Below, piece after piece: positions 24,421 through 30,535 of a stretch of 44,610 bases of DNA (position 1 is the first letter of the stretch; each line of letters begins with the position of its first letter). Source of the DNA: Lachnospiraceae bacterium. GTDB taxonomy: Bacteria; Bacillota; Clostridia; Lachnospirales; Lachnospiraceae. Made by a program: the position numbers and the translations under genes. Under the pieces are notes generated by a model. The model saw nothing but the letters and a program-made list of their open reading frames with translations, did not search any database and was not told where the DNA came from. Where the stretch lies: positions 1-44,610 of the forward strand of contig CAAGKF010000138.1 of assembly GCA_900770345.1 (NCBI GenBank), read 5' to 3'.

Positions 24421-24449
24421 TTGACATTCAGAAAACGCTATTATATAAT
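24421..24449 (+). promoter_or_regulatory. Strong promoter of rplM-rpsI
   Basis: Consensus TTGACA (24421-24426), 17-base spacer, consensus TATAAT (24444-24449). The strongest promoter match in the window. Confidence 0.88.
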
Positions 24450-24456
24450 AAGAAAC

Positions 24457-24600
24457 TGTGACATTAGTAAAGAATGCTTAGCCAAAGCCCCGGAATAAGC
24501 ATTTGATCTGATGAATACTTCCCATATTTGTCAGAAATTTATAGAGGGCATCCGTTGGATGCCGGTGCAAAACAAGGTTGAGATTAACAGGAGGTTAACC
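24457..24600 (+). promoter_or_regulatory. Structured rplM leader (candidate L13 leader)
   Basis: About 145 untranslated bases. Stems: AATGCTTA/TAAGCATT (24473-24480/24496-24503) and GGCATCC/GGATGCC with a 3-base loop (24547-24553/24557-24563). An L13 leader RNA family has been described upstream of rplM-rpsI in Firmicutes; membership here rests on position and structure only and needs a covariance-model match. Confidence 0.5.
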
Positions 24601-24601
24601 A

Positions 24602-25030
24602 ATGAAAAGTTTTATGGCTAGTCCAGCGACAATTGAGAGAAAATGGTATGTAGTTGATGCTACAGGATATACATTAGGACGTTTAGCTTCTGAAGTAGCT
24701 AAGGTTTTAAGAGGAAAGAACAAGCCGATCTTTACACCGCATATTGACTGCGGCGATTATGTGATCGTAGTAAACGCAGACAAGGTAAAGGTTACAGGTA
24801 AGAAGTTAGACCAGAAGGTATATTACAATCACTCCGATTACGTAGGCGGTATGAGAGAGACCACTCTGCGTGAGATGATGGCTAAGAAGCCGGAGAAGGT
24901 TGTAGAGTTAGCAGTTAAAGGTATGCTTCCAAAGGGACCTCTGGGAAGAAGCATGTTTACAAAGCTTCACGTATATGCAGGCCCAGAACATGAGCAGGCA
25001 GCACAGAAACCAGAAGTTTTAACATTTTAA
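24602..25030 (+). CDS. rplM: 50S ribosomal protein uL13
   Basis: A 142-residue L13, an early 50S assembly protein. Motifs WYVVDATGYTLGRLASEVAK, GDYVIVVNADKVKVTGKKL, YYNHSDYVGGMRE and MLPKGPLGRSMFTKLHVYAG. AGGAGG lies upstream of the ATG. Confidence 0.98.
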   Translation: MKSFMASPATIERKWYVVDATGYTLGRLASEVAKVLRGKNKPIFTPHIDCGDYVIVVNADKVKVTGKKLDQKVYYNHSDYVGGMRETTLREMMAKKPEKVVELAVKGMLPKGPLGRSMFTKLHVYAGPEHEQAAQKPEVLTF

Positions 25031-25054
25031 TGAGGATTGGAGGAAGAAAGTATC

Positions 25055-25447
25055 ATGGCTAACGCAAAATTTTACGGAACAGGCAGAAGAAAAAAATCTA
25101 TCGCCAGAGTATATTTAGTACCGGGTACAGGCAACATCACCATCAATAAGAGAGATATCGATGAGTATCTTGGACTTGAGACCTTAAAGCTGATCGTACG
25201 TCAGCCTTTAGTAGCAACTGAGACAACGGATAAGTTTGATGTACTGGTTAACGTTCGCGGCGGCGGCACAACAGGACAGGCTGGTGCGATCCGTCACGGC
25301 ATCTCCAGAGCTCTTCTTCAGGCAGACGCTGATTACAGACCAGTTCTGAAGAAAGCAGGTTTCTTAACAAGAGACCCGAGAATGAAAGAGAGAAAGAAGT
25401 ACGGCTTAAAGGCAGCCCGTCGTGCTCCTCAGTTCAGCAAGAGATAA
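25055..25447 (+). CDS. rpsI: 30S ribosomal protein uS9
   Basis: A 130-residue S9 whose C-terminal tail reaches the P-site tRNA. Motifs GTGRRKKSIARVYLVPGTGN, GGGTTGQAGAIRHGISRALL and the C-terminal RAPQFSKR. Start ATG 25055 after GGAGGAAG. Its 3' end is intact. The accessory locus begins after its terminator. Confidence 0.98.
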   Translation: MANAKFYGTGRRKKSIARVYLVPGTGNITINKRDIDEYLGLETLKLIVRQPLVATETTDKFDVLVNVRGGGTTGQAGAIRHGISRALLQADADYRPVLKKAGFLTRDPRMKERKKYGLKAARRAPQFSKR

Positions 25448-25506
25448 TCAGCTGGATTTTTTACAATCGAAAATGCTCAAAAACCCCGGAAATTCGAGGG
25501 CACTGG

Positions 25507-25545
25507 AAAAGTCTGATTCTTTGCAAAAAGAGTTGGGCTTTTTCT
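25507..25545 (+). terminator. Terminator of rplM-rpsI
   Basis: Two 16-base arms (25507-25522 and 25527-25542) around a GCAA loop pair fully when G-U pairs are allowed, followed by TTTCT. It starts about 60 bases after the rpsI stop. Confidence 0.75.
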
Positions 25546-25562
25546 AATATAAGAGATATAAT
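25533..25562 (+). promoter_or_regulatory. Possible promoter of the accessory locus
   Basis: TATAAT (25557-25562) with a weak TTGGGC (25533-25538) 18 bases upstream; the -35 lies inside the 3' arm of the rpsI terminator. The -10 is good, the -35 poor. Confidence 0.4.
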
Positions 25563-25765
25563 AGTAAAGAAACGGGGAATTTCAAAATGCTGAGAGACAA
25601 TCTGTTTTCGGATTAAAATGGGTTTATTGAAAGGTTAAAATGAAAAAACTAGTGGTTTCACGTACTTAGGGCTAGCTGTCGCTCTAGCGGCTTGGTACAA
25701 TGAAATAAAATACGAAGGCCTCTGGAGTTTCACAAACAGAGGATGAGAGCAGGAGAGTACAGAGA
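25563..25765 (+). promoter_or_regulatory. About 200-base structured leader of the accessory locus
   Basis: No gene is recognised here. A nested stem runs from 25656 to 25705: TTTCA/TGAAA (25656-25660/25701-25705), GTAC/GTAC (25662-25665/25695-25698), GCTAG/CTAGC (25671-25675/25684-25688). A second hairpin is CCTCTG/CAGAGG (25719-25724/25737-25742), whose loop repeats GTTTCAC and could pair with the same TGAAA, giving two exclusive folds. It does not match a riboswitch class that I know. A nine-codon reading frame at 25587-25616 is probably chance. Confidence 0.4.
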
Positions 25766-26380
25766 ATGAATTTTGAGCTGATTGACAATTTATTTCAGGT
25801 GAGCATATTAGCGGCTGTATCATTTGCATCAATTATTTTGACGATTCGTTATCAGGAACGCCGCTTCATGATTCTTGCTTTTGCATATGCAAGTTTCTTG
25901 ATGGGAACGCTCTATTGGGTACTATATCTGGCAATTATAGGAAATATTCCTCAAGTGTTTTATGTTTCGGAAATATCCTGGCTGGCATCTTACCTGTTTT
26001 TTTTGTCTCTGCAGATTCTGCGTACGAAAAATATGATTATTTATTTTAGCTGGTCGTCAGCTGTCGCTGCGTTCGTTATCGCTGTATTAGTTATGTATGT
26101 CGGCATGCTTGGGCCATCCCGCTTCGTTTCCGGAGCTTTTGCAGTAACTATGGCAGCTCACACGTATCTTACCTCTTTTCACCTGTTAAAAACGAAACCG
26201 TTGCCGAAAGTGGATATGTGCTTCCTCTTATGTATCATACTGCAGATGCTTTTGTACATCGTATCCTGCTTTATGAGTGATTTTACTCATTTTAATCTTT
26301 ATTTTGCTGTGGACATAATCCTTACCATAATGCTCGCAGTTCTTCTTCCATTAACATACAGGGAGGTGACCGGGCAATGA
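25766..26380 (+). CDS. Multipass membrane protein of unknown function
   Basis: A 204-residue protein with about seven hydrophobic helices (roughly residues 8-28, 34-57, 66-86, 92-112, 116-136, 150-168, 172-197), short loops and a basic inner turn YQERRF. I do not recognise the family; the layout resembles membrane sensor domains without an attached output domain. It overlaps the prsW-like gene by four bases (ATGA), so the pair is probably translated together, and it may sense or present a substrate for the protease. AGGAG lies upstream of the ATG. Confidence 0.7.
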   Translation: MNFELIDNLFQVSILAAVSFASIILTIRYQERRFMILAFAYASFLMGTLYWVLYLAIIGNIPQVFYVSEISWLASYLFFLSLQILRTKNMIIYFSWSSAVAAFVIAVLVMYVGMLGPSRFVSGAFAVTMAAHTYLTSFHLLKTKPLPKVDMCFLLCIILQMLLYIVSCFMSDFTHFNLYFAVDIILTIMLAVLLPLTYREVTGQ

Positions 26381-27018
26381 CCTATATCGAGAATATTTTT
26401 ATTTGTCTTGCGATCCCAATGTTTTTATCGTTGTTTTTTACCAAAGGAAGTACCCGTACGTATACGATATTTGTGATTGCGGGAATGGGGATGTGTCTTC
26501 TTTCTGCATATGTCAACAGCTTTTTTATGGGGCTTTACAGAGCAGATACCATGATTACAGCAATTGAAATTACACCATTCTGTGAAGAGGTTATGAAATT
26601 GCTTCCGCTCTTGTTTTTCATTTTGATTTTTGAGCCGGATAAGAAAGAACTGCCGGCCGCAGCGATTGTGATCGCGATTGGCTTTGCAACGTTTGAAAAT
26701 GTCTGTTATCTGACGGAAAACGGAGCAGAGAACTTCTCGTTTCTCCTGATCCGCGGATGTTCCGCCGGTGCGCTTCATTTTTTATGCGGCATCTTCATCG
26801 GATACAGTGTTTCCTGCGAGTTTAACAACTTCTGGCTGACATTGACTGGAACGATAGGAGCCCTTGGCGCCTGTATTGGATTCCATGCGATCTATAACCT
26901 TCTGATCACGGCGACGGGAATCTGGAGAAGCGCCGGGTATTTCTTTCCATCTGTGCTGATCATCATTTTGTTTGTGGCAAAGAGGCTGCTTCCCAAGCTG
27001 ATGGCATCTGTAAAATAG
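26377..27018 (+). CDS. PrsW-family intramembrane metalloprotease
   Basis: A 213-residue, multi-TM protein. It has the PrsW signature in order: EEVMK at residues 70-74, FATFENVCY around 103-111, His134 (GALHFLCGIF) and His170 (GFHAIYN). In Bacillus subtilis PrsW makes the first cut in the anti-sigma factor RsiW, releasing ECF sigma-W. Here an ECF sigma gene and a small TM protein follow directly, matching that logic. The natural substrate is inferred, not shown. It overlaps the upstream membrane protein by four bases. Confidence 0.85.
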   Translation: MTYIENIFICLAIPMFLSLFFTKGSTRTYTIFVIAGMGMCLLSAYVNSFFMGLYRADTMITAIEITPFCEEVMKLLPLLFFILIFEPDKKELPAAAIVIAIGFATFENVCYLTENGAENFSFLLIRGCSAGALHFLCGIFIGYSVSCEFNNFWLTLTGTIGALGACIGFHAIYNLLITATGIWRSAGYFFPSVLIIILFVAKRLLPKLMASVK

Positions 27019-27034
27019 GCAGGACAAAAGGTAG

Positions 27035-27063
27035 TTGCAAAGTCAATATAAATCTGATATATT
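27035..27063 (+). promoter_or_regulatory. Possible sigma-A promoter before the ECF sigma gene
   Basis: TTGCAA (27035-27040), 17-base spacer, TATATT (27058-27063), in the gap after the prsW-like gene. It would allow sigma gene expression apart from the upstream genes. Confidence 0.5.
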
Positions 27064-27124
27064 AATCATTGTTGAAATTTGGATCAATTCCTACGCTTTC
27101 AGACAGAAGGGAGAAGCATTTTCT

Positions 27125-27670
27125 GTGGTATCTATATCAGATGAAGCAGCTTACAGACAATATTTTAACGGTGATGAAGCCGCTGCTGACCTCTTAATAA
27201 AAAAATACGGTGATCCGCTGGTCTTCTATATCAATGGATATATTAAGGATATCTATGAATCAGAAGACCTGATGATAGAAGCGTTTTCCAATATGTTTGT
27301 AAAAAAGCGTTCTGTTGATGGGCCGGGAAGTTTTAAGGCATATCTTTACAAGACTGCGCACAATTTGGCGCTTCGTCACAATCAGCGACACCGAATTCCT
27401 TTTCTCCATCTGGATGAGTTGAGCTTTGAGCCTCAGAGTGAGGAATTAGTGGATACAGAGCTTTTTCGAAACGAACAGAATCTTCAGCTTTATCATGCGC
27501 TTGGGAAATTAAAAAAGGAATATCGGGAAGCGTTATATCTTGTATACTTTGAAAATATGAGTTATCGTGATGCTGCAATTGTCATGGGAAAGAGTGAGGC
27601 ACAAGTTACAAAATTAATTTATCATGGCAAACAGAATCTGAAAACCTTTCTTGAGCAGGAGGATTTTTGA
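27125..27670 (+). CDS. ECF-type RNA polymerase sigma factor
   Basis: A 181-residue group IV sigma-70 protein. Region 2 (about residues 8-75) has YGDPLVFYINGYIKDIYESE and the -10-binding segment FKAYLYKTAHNLALRHNQR; region 4 (about 118-172) has LKKEYREALYLVYFENMSYR and the helix-turn-helix AAIVMGKSEAQVTKLIYHGK. Regions 1 and 3 are missing, as in ECF factors. I use GTG 27125 after AGAAGGGAG; a longer reading from 27035 would start inside the promoter. It is followed immediately by a small membrane protein that could be its anti-sigma. Target promoters are unknown. Confidence 0.85.
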   Translation: MVSISDEAAYRQYFNGDEAAADLLIKKYGDPLVFYINGYIKDIYESEDLMIEAFSNMFVKKRSVDGPGSFKAYLYKTAHNLALRHNQRHRIPFLHLDELSFEPQSEELVDTELFRNEQNLQLYHALGKLKKEYREALYLVYFENMSYRDAAIVMGKSEAQVTKLIYHGKQNLKTFLEQEDF

Positions 27671-27671
27671 T

Positions 27672-28022
27672 ATGCGGACATTTGAGGAACGAACTCGCCT
27701 GGTACATAAAAGAACGGAAGAATTACGCCAAAAAGAATGGAAACGGAAACAGGCGTTTTTTGATACAGCCGTTACAGCTGTATGTCTGATTCTGGTAGTA
27801 GGTGTCAGTTTATCCGTAGCTGAGATGATGAAAATGATTTCAACAACGGGAATTCCTCACACTTCCGGTGCGGCCAGCATTATCGGAAATCAAGTATGGC
27901 TTGGATATATCGTCATTGGTATTTTTTCTTTTTCTCTTGGTGTCAGTTTAACAGTTCTGCTGTATCGTCTGCACCTGAGAAATAAGCGGAGACATCAGAA
28001 CAACACAAAATCAACGAAATAA
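27672..28022 (+). CDS. Small two-TM protein, candidate anti-sigma factor
   Basis: A 116-residue protein. Residues 1-30 are a highly charged helix (EERTRLVHKRTEELRQKEWK), then a TM helix at about 35-58, an outside loop of about 25 residues, a TM helix at about 78-101 and a basic tail. No zinc-binding anti-sigma motif is present. It begins one base after the ECF sigma stop, the usual place for an anti-sigma, so a role in holding the sigma at the membrane, released by the PrsW-like protease, is likely but unproven. It is a paralogue of the gene at 28244. Confidence 0.65.
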   Translation: MRTFEERTRLVHKRTEELRQKEWKRKQAFFDTAVTAVCLILVVGVSLSVAEMMKMISTTGIPHTSGAASIIGNQVWLGYIVIGIFSFSLGVSLTVLLYRLHLRNKRRHQNNTKSTK

Positions 28023-28061
28023 TTTTCAGGAGGCTGTGAAAAAATATAGCCTGTAAAAAAG

Positions 28062-28107
28062 AAGGACCAGGGGTTCACAAAGAATCCAGGGTCCTTTTTA
28101 TTTTTTT
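28062..28107 (+). terminator. Terminator after the sigma/anti-sigma pair
   Basis: AAGGACC (28062-28068) pairs with GGTCCTT (28090-28096); inside it GGGTTC/GAATCC adds to the stem. A T-rich run follows to 28107. It ends the first regulatory transcript. Confidence 0.85.
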
Positions 28108-28243
28108 GAAATTTTTTTAGAATTTTGTCTTTGGGGTGGAAGGATTTTATGTTTTTTGTATTTTAGTAAATATGAGGATTTCATATCATAGTGTTTTCAT
28201 TAGAATGTTCCGTCAACGAATATATTAGGAAGGAGGAACTGTC
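28108..28243 (+). promoter_or_regulatory. Regulatory gap before the second regulatory unit
   Basis: A very AT-rich gap with no good sigma-A promoter, although a terminator lies upstream. It contains TAGTGTTTTCA (28189-28199), which matches TAGTGGTTTCA (25650-25660) in the leader of the first unit with one change, and CCGTC 10 bases further on. This could be an ECF-type promoter region. Confidence 0.3.
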
Positions 28244-28588
28244 ATGACAGACAGGACGGAAAATCAGATAAGGGAAATTCGACGCAGGACGCAGCAGAAA
28301 CGACACCGGTTGGAAAACCGCTTATTGTCTGGTCTGGCAGTAAGTTGTCTTTTTCTTATTATCGGTATTTGTATGATATTGGAACGTGTAAAGGTACCCG
28401 GTGTTTCAACCGTAACAAACGGTTACAGTACTGTTTTGCTGCAGGAAGGAACAAGTGCATATGTCGTAACAGCAATCATTGCGTTTTGCGTTGGCGTGGG
28501 AGTAACGGTCCTGTGCATTCGATACAGGAACAGACAGGAACGCCTTGAAAATCCTAGTGAGAAACGAACAGAAAATCTATTGAAATAG
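28244..28588 (+). CDS. Small two-TM protein, paralogue of the candidate anti-sigma
   Basis: A 114-residue protein with the same plan as the product of 27672: basic N-terminal helix (EIRRRTQQKRHRLENR), TM helix, about 30-residue outer loop, TM helix (FCVGVGVTVLCIRY) and a charged tail. The two share the spaced pattern VGV(S/T)xTVL at the second TM. It has its own AAGGAGG and lies after a terminator, so it is separately expressed from the first copy. Function is unknown; a second sigma antagonist or sensor is possible. Confidence 0.65.
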   Translation: MTDRTENQIREIRRRTQQKRHRLENRLLSGLAVSCLFLIIGICMILERVKVPGVSTVTNGYSTVLLQEGTSAYVVTAIIAFCVGVGVTVLCIRYRNRQERLENPSEKRTENLLK

Positions 28589-28606
28589 GAATTGCCTGGA
28601 GAGCCA

Positions 28607-29026
28607 ATGATGAATAGCAAGACGGTAACAGCTAAAATAGAAAATCTGTCAGAAGTAATGGATTTTATTGATGGTTTTCTTTTTGATTCTGTCTGTTCAG
28701 AAAAGATAAAGAATCAGATACGTATCTCTGTGGAGGAATTGTTCACGAATATTGTTTCATACGCATATCCAAACGAATCGAATGGGAAAGTTGTGATTTC
28801 CTGCGGGATTCTTGTCGAATCCGGTACAAGAATGCTGCAGATTTCCTTAAAAGACTGGGGGATTCCCTATAATCCGCTTAAACAGCCGGAGCCGAATTTC
28901 GATATACCGTTGGAAGAGCGAGGCATTGGCGGGCTCGGCATCTATATGGTGCGGAAGCTGATGGACGGAATGGAGTATTGTTTTTCTGATGGCTGCAATC
29001 AAATACTGATCAAAAAAACGCTTTAA
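28607..29026 (+). CDS. RsbW-like anti-sigma ATPase (HATPase domain)
   Basis: A 139-residue GHKL ATPase of the anti-sigma serine-kinase type. N-box Glu44 and Asn48 in VEELFTNIVSYAY, the D-x-G box LKDWGIPYNP (Asp83) and the glycine lid RGIGGLGIYMVRKLMD. Proteins of this family bind a sigma factor or phosphorylate an STAS antagonist. A STAS gene lies two genes downstream, making a partner-switching pair. ATG 28607 and 28610 are both possible starts; GGAGAG precedes them. Confidence 0.87.
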   Translation: MMNSKTVTAKIENLSEVMDFIDGFLFDSVCSEKIKNQIRISVEELFTNIVSYAYPNESNGKVVISCGILVESGTRMLQISLKDWGIPYNPLKQPEPNFDIPLEERGIGGLGIYMVRKLMDGMEYCFSDGCNQILIKKTL

Positions 29027-29035
29027 GGAGGACAT

Positions 29036-29398
29036 ATGGGACGGCTTTATGATATCGCGGAGCTGGAAGCCAATCTTTTTCCGGAGAAAGATTTTGAAGA
29101 AATAGAAACAGACTATGCGCAGATAAATCAGGAAGAAAGCGGATTTCCGGAAGAGAAACTGCAGCTGGAACTGGAGAATGGCGACAGGTTAACGTGTGAA
29201 GTGGTTGATGTCATTCTGAACGAAGGGCATGAGTATATGATGCTTCATCCGACGGATGATACCGAAGGGAGGGTACATCTGATGAGAATGGAGGCGGGGG
29301 AAGCGGACACACTGAAGCTTTCTCCAATCAAAGAGGGATCCGAACTGCAGTCTGTAATAGAGGCATTTCAGAAACTATATGAAAATGAAATAGAGTAA
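29036..29398 (+). CDS. Acidic DUF1292-like protein
   Basis: A 120-residue soluble acidic protein. The C-terminal 75 residues (EEKLQLELENGDRLTCEVVD, then HEYMMLHPTDDTEGRVHLMR) resemble DUF1292 proteins of Firmicutes, a small beta-rich family of unknown function. The first 45 residues are an acidic extension. It lies between the anti-sigma ATPase and its STAS partner, with AAGGAGG upstream. No function can be assigned. Confidence 0.65.
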   Translation: MGRLYDIAELEANLFPEKDFEEIETDYAQINQEESGFPEEKLQLELENGDRLTCEVVDVILNEGHEYMMLHPTDDTEGRVHLMRMEAGEADTLKLSPIKEGSELQSVIEAFQKLYENEIE

Positions 29399-29412
29399 AG
29401 GAAATTTGAAAT

Positions 29413-29685
29413 ATGACAGAGATTAGAACTTTAAAGCGAATCGACGCAGTAAGTGCGCCGAAACTGGATGCACAGTTAAAGGAGCTTCAGGCATCCGGAG
29501 AGAACGAAATTATCGTGGATATGGAAGAAACCACCTATATATCTTCCGTTGGACTTCGGGCATTTGCTTCTGCTCAAAAGAAGATGAACAAGAGCGGAGG
29601 CTCTATGATTTTAAGAAATGTACAGCCGTGTATCAAAGAAATTTTTGAGGTTACAGGTTTTGGAGGAGTGCTGACTATTGAATAG
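29413..29685 (+). CDS. STAS-domain anti-anti-sigma factor (RsbV/SpoIIAA-like)
   Basis: A 90-residue stand-alone STAS domain. The phosphorylatable serine is expected at Ser44 in TTYISSVGLRAFASAQ, at the position used in SpoIIAA and RsbV. Unphosphorylated it would bind the neighbouring HATPase and free that protein's target. Overlaps the CPBP gene by eight bases. Confidence 0.88.
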   Translation: MTEIRTLKRIDAVSAPKLDAQLKELQASGENEIIVDMEETTYISSVGLRAFASAQKKMNKSGGSMILRNVQPCIKEIFEVTGFGGVLTIE

Positions 29686-30535
29686 TAGAGAAAGAGACTC
29701 TGCGGAGGGATTGTCTAACCAGCAGAAGATATGGAAAAGCACCGGCGTTCTGCTGTATTCGCTCCGCCCTCTGCTCTTATATATTATCGTACCGGCACTG
29801 GTGACGATGCTCGGTAATATTTTGATTGGTGGACGGGACACAAGGGAAATCATTAAGGAAAGCGGCAATTTCTATTATACCCTGGGAATCATTTTAACGT
29901 TTTTTATTCTGCATCGGCAGAGTAAAAGGCGGGGCAGCTCCCTGCAGGAGGATGTCACTTTGGAATACAGGGGATTGGAACGGAGAAAGCTGCTTTATCT
30001 GATCGGAATCGGATTTGGGTTTGGCTTTTTCTTTTCCGCAGTCATCACGGTGGTACCGTTTCCGGAGGTTCTCATGCAAAGCTACATCAGCTCTTCGGAG
30101 GCAGTGAAGGACGGAACGGATCCGATTCTGGCATTATTATCCACGATTCTTCTGGCTCCGGTGGTGGAAGAGATTATTTTTCGGGGATATATGTTAAACC
30201 GCCTTCTTGGCTGGTTTGATGAGAAAAATAGTATTTTGATTGTATCGGTTGTATTTGCATTATGTCATGTATCGCTCATCTGGATGGTTTACGCGTTTTT
30301 CATGGGAATCATGCTGGCGAAGGTCTCAGTTGAGGAAGACAATATTGCTTATTCCATCGCACTGCATATGGGGTTTAATCTCAATGTACTGCCGATCTGG
30401 GTGATTAATCATATACCGGCATGGAAACAGCTGTTTTTTTCCAGCCATGGTATGATCGCACTTTATGGAGGCGGAGCCTGTTTATTGGCAGTATGGCTCC
30501 TCAAGTCATACAGAAAGGAGACAACATTATGGTAA
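29678..30535 (+). CDS. CPBP-family intramembrane protease (Abi/Rce1-like)
   Basis: A 285-residue, multi-TM protein. The CPBP motifs are EEIIFRGY (Glu164, Glu165, Arg169), ALCHVSL (His197) and ALHMGFN (His230, Asn234). Members act as prenyl or peptide proteases, bacteriocin immunity factors or scaffolds. It begins with TTG at 29678 after GGAGG, overlapping the STAS gene, and overlaps the virD4-like start by seven bases. It is therefore the joint between the regulatory and secretion genes and may cut a membrane part of either. Confidence 0.87.
   Translation: MNSRERDSAEGLSNQQKIWKSTGVLLYSLRPLLLYIIVPALVTMLGNILIGGRDTREIIKESGNFYYTLGIILTFFILHRQSKRRGSSLQEDVTLEYRGLERRKLLYLIGIGFGFGFFFSAVITVVPFPEVLMQSYISSSEAVKDGTDPILALLSTILLAPVVEEIIFRGYMLNRLLGWFDEKNSILIVSVVFALCHVSLIWMVYAFFMGIMLAKVSVEEDNIAYSIALHMGFNLNVLPIWVINHIPAWKQLFFSSHGMIALYGGGACLLAVWLLKSYRKETTLW

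Noticed and set aside
25587..25616. Nine-codon leader peptide (MLRDNLFSD)
   Set aside because: It has a weak ribosome-binding site and no run of control codons; it is probably chance.
25448..25765. Remnant of an insertion sequence or att site after rpsI
   Set aside because: No terminal inverted repeats, no transposase fragment and no copy of the rpsI 3' end were found; short repeats such as AAAATGCT are too small to count.
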